Below are positions 1-4,502 of a stretch of DNA of 10,024 nt, piece by piece. The DNA is taken from NCBI GenBank assembly GCA_027067085.1, contig JAMOMM010000308.1:1-10024 (forward strand), given 5' to 3'. Within the stretch, counting starts at the first letter, position 1. Each line of letters begins with the position of its first letter. A program made the translations under genes and the position numbers. The notes below the pieces were generated by a model. That model was not told the DNA's origin. It worked only from the letters and a program-made list of their open reading frames with translations, and did no database searches. This DNA comes from Hyphomicrobiales bacterium. GTDB lineage: Bacteria > Pseudomonadota > Alphaproteobacteria > Rhizobiales > Aestuariivirgaceae.

Positions 1-419
1 ACCACCACTCTACAGGTAAAACCGACCCACTCAAAGCTGACAATTGTATTGTTTTGACTCATAGTGAATCAGGCCGTTAATGATTTGTTAAGCATGTCTA
101 AAAATGGTGAATCAAACCTTAACAACAAGGATTCACTTTTTGTTAATACTTTGATACGTTCCCCATACTGACAAATGCTTATCGCGCTTTATTGAAACAA
201 AGTATTCACGCGCAGTGGTGAGACAGGGCTTGAGAAGCAAGTCCGTTCACATCTGCAAAGTGAATTCAACGTAGCGCGACAAGCATCAATAGCGAAGTTG
301 AAAACGTCAGTTGTGTTGTTAAAGAGTTAGACACATGAAGATCACATGGGGATGAGGCAAACTGGTGGGACGGTTTCCTCGTTTTATAAATTGTAAGTTG
401 AGTATTGGGAGTATTATCC
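1..419. other. Non-coding region upstream of the barrel gene
   Basis: No credible gene is visible in either strand of these 419 bases; the one minus-strand open frame (266-460) has no ribosome-binding site, signal or recognisable composition. The stretch is AT-rich with several short symmetries. The word GTGAAT or its complement occurs five times: 64-69, 107-112, 131-136, 204-209 and 260-265. TTAACAA (119-125) faces TTGTTAA (140-146). A weak promoter-like pair TTGACT (54-59) and TTAATG (77-82) has 17-base spacing, and a -10-like TATAAA lies at 385-390 without a good -35. The region probably holds the end of an upstream transcript and the control region of the barrel gene. The exact promoter is not clear. 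Confidence 0.5.
107..142 (+). terminator. Possible bulged stem-loop terminator for an upstream gene
   Basis: GTGAAT (107-112) pairs with ATTCAC (131-136), and CCTT (117-120) pairs with AAGG (127-130) around the loop AACAAC, leaving CAAA as a bulge. A run of five T follows at 137-141. This could end a plus-strand transcript entering from the left, but the stem is AT-rich and bulged. The same bases could instead be a protein-binding dyad. Confidence 0.25.
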
Positions 420-1076
420 ATGGGCGGATGGGTTTTGCGCTTCGGCGTAGTTGTGTGCATTTTTAGCAGCCTAGTATCGGGCGCATTTGCGGGCGAAAAA
501 TCAGATTCATTAAAATATGATTGGTCAGGGCTTTACCTTGGCGCCCACTTAGGCGGCGTTAGAGCTAATGATACCATTGCTGGTGATGTCACAGGTTTTG
601 CTGGCGGCATACTCGCTGGATATATGCACCAAACGGGCAACATTGTTTACGGGCTTGAAGCAGATTATTATTGGGGCGACTTAGCAAAAAAAGGCCAACT
701 CGCAAACCTTGGACTTACTGGCAGCAACCGTATCATGCATGGCGGTAGCATCCGCTTACGCGCTGGTTACGCCTTTAATGATTGGTTGGTTTTTGCTAGC
801 GGCGGTATCGCCCAGGCCAGATCTAAGGTGCAAGGTTCAAATTTGTTTTTTGCAGGCAAAGACTACAAAACCCACTATGGGTTTGTCGTTTCAGGCGGTC
901 TTGAAAAAGCTGTCTCAGAAAATTGGCGACTTCGCGCTGAATATACCTATGCTGATTTTAACGCCCGCACCTACCATTTCGGGCCTTTATTGAGCCGCCG
1001 CTTAAAGGGGGCCAATGGCCATGGTATTCGCCTTGCCGTTTCATATCGGTTTAACCCAGCCCGCCCCTTTCAATAA
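420..1076 (+). CDS. Outer-membrane beta-barrel protein, Omp25/31 type
   Basis: This is a predicted 218-residue outer-membrane porin-like barrel. The first about 24 residues form a signal peptide (GGWVLRFGVVVCIF core) ending in AFA before GEK. The mature protein begins with the YDWSGLYLGAHLGG motif typical of the alphaproteobacterial Omp25/31 family. It continues as alternating amphipathic strands (GGILAGY, IVYGLEADYYW, IRLRAGYAF, NWRLRAEYTYADF), the pattern of an eight-stranded barrel. The final strand GIRLAVSYRF carries the usual terminal aromatic, but seven more residues (NPARPFQ) follow. I chose the ATG at 420 because GGGAG at 407-411 lies 8 bases upstream; an in-frame TTG at 405 would add five residues but overlaps that site. 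It stands alone on the plus strand and converges on the next gene. Family assignment is strong; whether it is a pore, adhesin or structural protein is not visible. Confidence 0.85.
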   Translation: MGGWVLRFGVVVCIFSSLVSGAFAGEKSDSLKYDWSGLYLGAHLGGVRANDTIAGDVTGFAGGILAGYMHQTGNIVYGLEADYYWGDLAKKGQLANLGLTGSNRIMHGGSIRLRAGYAFNDWLVFASGGIAQARSKVQGSNLFFAGKDYKTHYGFVVSGGLEKAVSENWRLRAEYTYADFNARTYHFGPLLSRRLKGANGHGIRLAVSYRFNPARPFQ

Positions 1077-1098
1077 GCAAACTCCACACAACCCAAAA

Positions 1099-1128
1099 CC
1101 GCCGCTTCTTATTTAAAAGAAGTGGCGG
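1099..1128. terminator. Stem-loop between convergent genes
   Basis: CCGCCGCTTCTT (1099-1110) pairs with AAGAAGTGGCGG (1117-1128), 12 pairs with one G-U, around the loop ATTTAA. Read on the minus strand it is followed by TTTTGGGTT, so it best serves as an intrinsic terminator for the minus-strand gene ending at 1162. On the plus strand there is no T-run after the stem, but it lies 22 bases past the barrel gene stop and may work in both directions. Confidence 0.65.
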
Positions 1129-1161
1129 CTTGATGAGTTAGTTAGTCGTAGAGTTTAGATC

Positions 1162-1443
1162 TTAACGACAGACCAAACGACCACGTTTCCAACGCTTATG
1201 CCAATGACCATGTGAACGGCTCCAATAGCGAACTTTGTGGCCGCGTGTGCGGAAACAATGGCGACCGCTATAAACTGGACGATAGTAACCGCCACCATAA
1301 TATGGACCACCATAGTATCCACCACCAAGGCCGATACCGATATTAAAGTGAACTTTTGCTTCTGCTTTTTGAGTATTTGCGGTTAGACCAGCACCGGCAA
1401 TAACGGCGAATGCTGCGGCTGTAAGTGCGATTTTACGAAACAT
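1162..1443 (-). CDS. Small secreted Gly/Tyr-rich basic protein
   Basis: This 93-residue protein has a clear signal peptide (MFRKIALTAAAFAVIAGAGL core) with likely cleavage after AEA at residue 29. The mature part has a Gly/Tyr repeat of GGYY and GGPYY type (residues 39-55), then a strongly basic, His/Arg/Trp-rich tail. Two cysteines (63 and 92) bracket the basic tail and could form a disulfide in the periplasm or at the surface. The ribosome-binding site AAAGGA lies at 1454-1459. Similar small Gly/Tyr-rich secreted proteins are common in Hyphomicrobiales, mostly without known function; I do not recognise a specific family. Its upstream region holds an array of hexamers at 11-base period (1534-1572), so it may belong to an envelope-stress or two-component regulon. 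That regulatory link is inference. Confidence 0.8.
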   Translation of the reverse strand: MFRKIALTAAAFAVIAGAGLTANTQKAEAKVHFNIGIGLGGGYYGGPYYGGGYYRPVYSGRHCFRTRGHKVRYWSRSHGHWHKRWKRGRLVCR

Positions 1444-1533
1444 GATAGGCGTTTCCTTTTATTTATTTGGTTCATATGAGAGCTTGTTAAGTTGTTCTGC
1501 TCTGTTGATGAACCCAATATGCCCCACCCAGCT

Positions 1534-1572
1534 TGAACCAAACCTGAACCTTACATTCATGTAATGTTCATG
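1534..1572 (-). promoter_or_regulatory. Four-hexamer array at exact 11-bp period, OmpR/PhoB-like operator
   Basis: On the plus strand TGAACC (1534-1539), TGAACC (1545-1550), TTCATG (1556-1561) and TTCATG (1567-1572) start exactly 11 bases apart. Read toward the gene this is CATGAA, CATGAA, GGTTCA, GGTTCA with five-base spacers. Tandem half-sites on one helical turn are the usual target of OmpR/PhoB-family response regulators. A -10-like CATATT on the minus strand (1516-1521) lies downstream, so the array would cover the -35 position of an activated promoter for the small secreted protein. The regulator is not identified. Confidence 0.5.
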
Positions 1573-1608
1573 TGAAAAATCGCGAGCAAGAGCAACGCTT
1601 AAAACCTT

Positions 1609-1716
1609 CTAGAGTCTGTCATTGTTTTCATTGACCCAGAACGACCTATTTAAGTGATTGAAATTACGGCGTTTCATGTCCTGTTTGTGATTCAAACAAA
1701 ACATGAAACGCTCTAG
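1609..1716. repeat. Palindromic intergenic repeat, copy 1 (108 bp)
   Basis: The element begins CTAGAG (1609-1614) and ends CTCTAG (1711-1716). Its right half is a strong hairpin: CGTTTCATGTCCTGTTTG (1670-1687) pairs with the segment at 1693-1710 with two mismatches around a five-base loop. The reverse complement of 7252-7358 aligns over the whole length with one gap and about three-quarters identity by hand, so both are copies of one dispersed element. Compared with copy 2, the left-hand hairpin is eroded here. Size and structure recall Brucella Bru-RS and rhizobial RIME-type repeats; the family name is not established. Confidence 0.75.
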
Positions 1717-1836
1717 CGTCATCCTCGGGCTTAACCCGAGGATACAGAAGATTTGCGTTTAAGATTAAAACGACGTTCTACTTCGAAGACTTCCCAACGT
1801 TTCTGGATCTTCGGGTCAAGCCCGAAAATGGCGACG
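1717..1836. repeat. Inverted pair of CTCGGG-type palindromes abutting copy 1
   Basis: Two related palindromic units face each other. The first (1717-1752) contains ATCCTCGGG (1721-1729), loop CTTAA, CCCGAGGAT (1735-1743), then ACAGAAG. The second (about 1800-1836) is its inverted, diverged relative: TCTGGATC, then TTCGGG (1810-1815), loop TCAAG, CCCGAA (1821-1826). About 50 bases of unremarkable sequence lie between. From memory, GTCATCC-TCGGG-CTTGA-CCCGA-GGATCC is a common intergenic repeat in alphaproteobacteria. The unit at 1810-1826 lies just past the leuA stop and could help end or stabilise that mRNA, but no T-run follows it. Confidence 0.6.
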
Positions 1837-1849
1837 ACGGGTTATGCCA

Positions 1850-3487
1850 TCAAGGCCCACTGCGTCGCGCAGCATCATCCAAATCTTCTTGTGATTTCAA
1901 CGGCCCGCGTTCGCGTTTAATCTCCAAATTGTTCAGCGCGGCCAAATAAGCTTTGGCAGAGGCAACCAATGTATCAGGGTCTGCAGCGCGCGCCGTTGCC
2001 CGTCTGCCTGTCTCTTCATCTTCAAGACGAACCGAAACTTCAGCTTGCGCATCTGTGCCCGCTGTTACCGCATGCACTTGATAAAGTGCCAAGCGAGCCT
2101 CGTGCGGCACCAATTCATGAATAGCATTAAACACCGCATCAACAGGGCCATTGCCCGTTGCTTGTACAGTATTATGGACACCTTCAATATTCAACGTAAG
2201 CGTTGCAGATTGTGGCCCAGCGGTGCCAGCAACAACCAACAAAGACTCAACCTTAGTGCGGTCGCTTGAGGTTGAAATATTCTCATCAACCAACGCTTCA
2301 ATGTCTTCGTCATAAACATGTTTTTTACGATCAGCCAATTCCTTAAACCGCACAAACGCATCTTGAAAGGCATTGTCTGCCAATTCATAACCAAGCTCTG
2401 CCAATTTAGATTGGAATGCCGCACGGCCAGAATGTTTACCCATCACCAAAGATGTTTTGGCAACACCAACTGTTTCAGGCCGCATAATTTCATAGGTAGA
2501 GCTATTTTTTAACATGCCATCTTGGTGAATACCTGATTCATGGGCAAAGGCATTGCGACCAACAATAGCTTTATTATATTGAACAGGAAACGACGACACC
2601 GCAGAAACCAAGCGCGAAGCACGGGTTAAATAACTGGCATCAATTTCAGTTTTATACGGTAAAATATCACCACGCGTTTTGATCGCCATCACAACTTCTT
2701 CAAGGGCCGCATTGCCCGCACGCTCGCCAAGGCCATTGATCGTACACTCAACCTGACGTGCGCCACCATCAAGAGCAGCTAAAGAGTTTGCCACCGCAAC
2801 CCCAAGGTCATCATGGCAGTGAGCCGAGAAAATAACTTTATCAGCATTAGGCACCCGCTCGCGTACTGCGGCAAACATTTCGCGAATTTCATCAGGCATT
2901 GAAAAGCCAACCGTGTCAGGCAAGTTAATCGTTGTTGCCCCACCTTTGATTGCCGCTTCAACGCATTGGCACAAATAATCAATCGGGGTGCGTGTGGCAT
3001 CCATGGCCGACCATTCAACATCATCCACCAAGTTGCGCGCTTGCACCACGGTTTTAGCAATAATCTCCAAAACCTCTTCTTGGGTTTTCTTCATCTGAAA
3101 TTCTAAATGGATCGGCGAGGTTGAAACAAAGGTATGAATGCGCGGCTTGTTGGCGTGTTTAACCGCGGCACCAGCGCGTACAATATCAGCAGGAATAGCG
3201 CGGGCCAAACCAGCAATAATAGAATTATTAGATTGCTTAGCAATTTCACTTACCGCTTCAAAATCACCTTCCGAAGCAATGGGAAAACCTGCCTCAATAA
3301 CATCGACACCCATTTCATCTAGCAAAGCGGCCACTTCGATTTTTTCTTCAAAAGTCATCGTCGCGCCAGGTGACTGCTCGCCATCGCGCAAGGTCGTATC
3401 AAAAATGATGATATGGTCTTTGGTACTAGTACCTTCGGCACTCGTGTCTTTGGCACTCATGTCTTTAGTTGTATCTGAATTGCTCAT
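1850..3487 (-). CDS. leuA: 2-isopropylmalate synthase LeuA
   Basis: LeuA condenses acetyl-CoA with 2-oxoisovalerate to 2-isopropylmalate, the committed step of leucine synthesis in the cytosol. The 545-residue protein shows the full catalytic TIM barrel: DTTLRDGEQSPG (residues 30-41, with R34 and metal-binding D35), metal ligands in SAHCHDDLG (H223, H225), NGLGERAGNAALEE (251-264, N259) and HESGIHQDG (316-324). The C-terminal third (about 410-520) is the LeuA regulatory dimer domain, with TAGTDAQAEVSVRL and a terminal helix before NNLEIKRERG. The start fits AAAGG eight bases upstream. Residues 5-24 are an unusual low-complexity extension of four degenerate pentapeptides encoded by a 15-base repeat, absent from the core fold; an in-frame ATG at residue 10 exists. 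It is transcribed alone behind a leucine-rich leader ORF, so attenuation by leucyl-tRNA supply plus allosteric leucine inhibition is likely. Confidence 0.96.
   Translation of the reverse strand: MSNSDTTKDMSAKDTSAEGTSTKDHIIIFDTTLRDGEQSPGATMTFEEKIEVAALLDEMGVDVIEAGFPIASEGDFEAVSEIAKQSNNSIIAGLARAIPADIVRAGAAVKHANKPRIHTFVSTSPIHLEFQMKKTQEEVLEIIAKTVVQARNLVDDVEWSAMDATRTPIDYLCQCVEAAIKGGATTINLPDTVGFSMPDEIREMFAAVRERVPNADKVIFSAHCHDDLGVAVANSLAALDGGARQVECTINGLGERAGNAALEEVVMAIKTRGDILPYKTEIDASYLTRASRLVSAVSSFPVQYNKAIVGRNAFAHESGIHQDGMLKNSSTYEIMRPETVGVAKTSLVMGKHSGRAAFQSKLAELGYELADNAFQDAFVRFKELADRKKHVYDEDIEALVDENISTSSDRTKVESLLVVAGTAGPQSATLTLNIEGVHNTVQATGNGPVDAVFNAIHELVPHEARLALYQVHAVTAGTDAQAEVSVRLEDEETGRRATARAADPDTLVASAKAYLAALNNLEIKRERGPLKSQEDLDDAARRSGP
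3419..3478 (-). repeat. 15-bp tandem repeat inside the leuA 5' end
   Basis: Successive 15-base units TTTGGTACTAGTACC (3419-3433), TTCGGCACTCGTGTC (3434-3448) and TTTGGCACTCATGTC (3449-3463), with a decayed fourth (3464-3478), encode the LeuA pentapeptides TSTKD, TSAEG, MSAKD and DTTKD in reverse order along the plus strand. The repeat is in frame, so gain or loss of units would change only the length of the N-terminal tail. Confidence 0.7.
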
Positions 3488-3552
3488 TGTAAAAGCCTTT
3501 TATATAGCTGTAGCGCGTATTGCACCGAATAAAAATATTTTGAAATTCACAT

Positions 3553-3640
3553 CCCCTGACAACCCGCCCAAACAATTGAGCAGCCGGAAATCAGGGGCAG
3601 ATAAGCAGGAGGAGGAGGCCAGATGACAGCAAGGATGCTG
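3553..3640 (-). promoter_or_regulatory. Candidate leucine attenuator RNA structures
   Basis: In the leuA leader transcript (minus strand) a first hairpin forms from CAGCA and TGCTG (3636-3640 with 3627-3631, four-base loop) inside the leader ORF. A second forms from CCCCTGA (3591-3597), which includes the leader stop codon, with TCAGGGG (3553-3559). Inside it CTGCTC (3578-3583) can pair with GGGCGG (3564-3569) with two G-U pairs. CAGGGG could alternatively pair with CTCCTG within the Leu codons (3606-3611), giving mutually exclusive folds. The T-rich stretch ATATTTTTATT begins over ten bases past the stem, so this is not a textbook intrinsic terminator. The mechanism could be termination or control of translation. 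Confidence 0.5.
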
Positions 3641-3710
3641 ACAACAATGATGCGCTTGAAGTTGCAGAGCAACCAGCGTTCATATTGTTGTTTTGTGCAA
3701 ATGCACTCAT
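3591..3710 (-). CDS. leuL: Leucine-rich leader peptide upstream of leuA
   Basis: A 39-codon ORF starts at ATG 3708-3710, behind a purine-rich AGAGAGAAA, and stops with TGA at 3591-3593, 103 bases before leuA on the same strand. Nine of its last 18 residues are leucine (L22, L23, L27, L28 and L32-L36), including five consecutive Leu codons CTC CTC CTC CTG CTT just before ICP and the stop. Its stop codon lies in the arm of a hairpin. A leucine run ahead of a leucine-biosynthesis gene with overlapping RNA structure is the signature of ribosome-mediated attenuation, as with enterobacterial leuL. The symbol is given by that analogy. The peptide itself probably has no function beyond being translated. 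A longer overlapping frame (3547-3897, minus) lacks such features. Confidence 0.7.
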   Translation of the reverse strand: MSAFAQNNNMNAGCSATSSASLLSASLLSSGLLLLLICP

Positions 3711-3770
3711 CGTGTTTCTCTCTAATTCTCTTTTCCATCAAGCGGTTTGACATACCAAACAACTTGAGGT

Positions 3771-3803
3771 CAGTATTTATACTGTAATGCCTAATAGCTT
3801 GAA
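3771..3803 (-). promoter_or_regulatory. Possible leuA leader promoter with overlapping dyad
   Basis: On the minus strand TTCAAG (3798-3803) and TATAAA (3776-3781) are 16 bases apart, about 60 bases upstream of the leader ATG. The -35 is weak and the -10 good. The -10 lies inside a perfect dyad, CAGTAT-AA-ATACTG on that strand (3771-3784), which could be an operator. An alternative pair TTGTTA/CTATTA just upstream cannot be excluded. Confidence 0.35.
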
Positions 3804-3979
3804 TGAAAAACATTAACAACTGTTTTTTATCAACAATCACGACTTTACCCTTCCTTGCACCCATGTTCGACACTTTGTCATTAGAATCGACAAACAAGGC
3901 ACGCTCGCCCTAAAACCACCGCGACTTACTCTTTGATCCCTCTTAAAGCCAACACATCGCACAGGCTTATAGGCAACTG

Positions 3980-3999
3980 TCACCGTCACATGATGGTGA
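3980..3999. promoter_or_regulatory. 20-bp imperfect palindrome, possible operator
   Basis: TCACCGTCACATGATGGTGA reads the same on both strands at 16 of 20 positions (TCACC/GGTGA outer arms, TCA/TGA inner arms). It sits 51 bases upstream of the small secreted protein gene, a position fitting a regulator site or a 5' UTR hairpin. The binding factor is unknown. Confidence 0.35.
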
Positions 4000-4050
4000 T
4001 AGCGCCCAAAAGGCCAACTCAAAACAACTAACTTTAAACGGGGAATTATT

Positions 4051-4296
4051 ATGAAAAAACTTCTACTTGCATCGACCATCGCTATTGCATCATTTGCCAC
4101 ACCAGCTCTTGCAGAAGGTAATTGTGCTGCCGCAATTACCAAACTGGACACAGCTATCCAAACTTCAAAAGCAGCCGATGATACTAAGACGAAAGTTTTG
4201 GAAATTCGCGAAGAAGCAGCCAAGCACCTCGCAGCTGGCGATGAAAAATCTTGCCTTGCCTCAGCCCAAGCAGCACTCGAAACACTTGGCAAGTAA
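4051..4296 (+). CDS. Small periplasmic protein with signal peptide and two cysteines
   Basis: This 81-residue protein starts with a signal peptide (MKKLLLASTIAIASF core) cleaved after ALA at residue 21. The mature 60 residues are helical, Ala/Lys/Glu-rich and contain exactly two cysteines, C25 and C68, near opposite ends, which suggests a disulfide-pinned helical hairpin in the periplasm. A strong GGGGA (4040-4044) lies six bases before the ATG, and a stem-loop closes the transcript at 4321-4346, so it is a single-gene unit. I recognise no catalytic motif. The family resembles small hypothetical exported proteins of Hyphomicrobiales; the function is unknown. The overlapping minus-strand frame (3837-4355) is a shadow. 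Confidence 0.82.
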   Translation: MKKLLLASTIAIASFATPALAEGNCAAAITKLDTAIQTSKAADDTKTKVLEIREEAAKHLAAGDEKSCLASAQAALETLGK

Positions 4297-4320
4297 CTGA
4301 ACGAACAATCCACTAAAAGG

Positions 4321-4346
4321 CGGGGTGAAGAGTATTTTTCGCCCCG
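4321..4346. terminator. Stem-loop terminator after the small secreted gene
   Basis: CGGGGTGAA (4321-4329) pairs with TTCGCCCCG (4338-4346), nine pairs with one G-U, around an eight-base loop, 24 bases past the stop. On the plus strand only TCTCATCATTT follows. On the minus strand CCTTTTAG follows, so it may also stop transcripts of the kinase gene running in from 4503. Confidence 0.6.
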
Positions 4347-4502
4347 TCTCATCATTTGTCATGCAATCTGGCAACAAAACCTATCACCAAGAATTGGCTG
4401 GTAAGAATACTAAACATCATAAGAATATAGGCCAAATCACCACCTTAAATTTTAGGTAAGCAACATTGACCTATAATGTTTAATTTGTCAACAATTTGAA
4501 AC

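Larger units (their letters stand above)
3711..4050. other. Divergent intergenic region between leuA leader and small secreted gene
   Basis: These 340 bases hold no convincing gene. They should contain the leuA leader promoter (minus) and the promoter of the gene at 4051 (plus). Visible elements are the 14-base dyad CAGTATTTATACTG (3771-3784), a near-dyad GGTTTGACATACC (3745-3757), and a 20-base imperfect palindrome at 3980-3999. Open frames covering the region on the minus strand lack ribosome-binding sites and plausible protein composition. Confidence 0.5.

Noticed and set aside
317..330. Minus-strand CTCTTTAACAACA resembling rRNA antitermination boxA
   Set aside because: No 16S, 23S or tRNA sequence follows on the minus strand in the remaining 300 bases, and no boxB-like hairpin is evident.
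3138..3626. 162-residue plus-strand frame antisense to leuA
   Set aside because: It is a shadow of the highly conserved leuA coding frame, without a start signal.
3547..3897. 116-residue minus-strand frame covering the leuA leader region
   Set aside because: It lacks a ribosome-binding site and protein-like composition, and overlaps in another frame the short leucine-rich ORF, whose codon content, position and hairpins fit a leader peptide far better.
3837..4355. 172-residue minus-strand frame over the small secreted gene
   Set aside because: It is antisense to a plus-strand ORF with a clear signal peptide, GGGGA ribosome-binding site and terminator; its own sequence shows no family motif.
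4462..4480. AACATT/AATGTT inverted repeat downstream of the kinase gene
   Set aside because: It is six AT-rich pairs with a seven-base loop and no T-run; too weak to call a terminator or operator.
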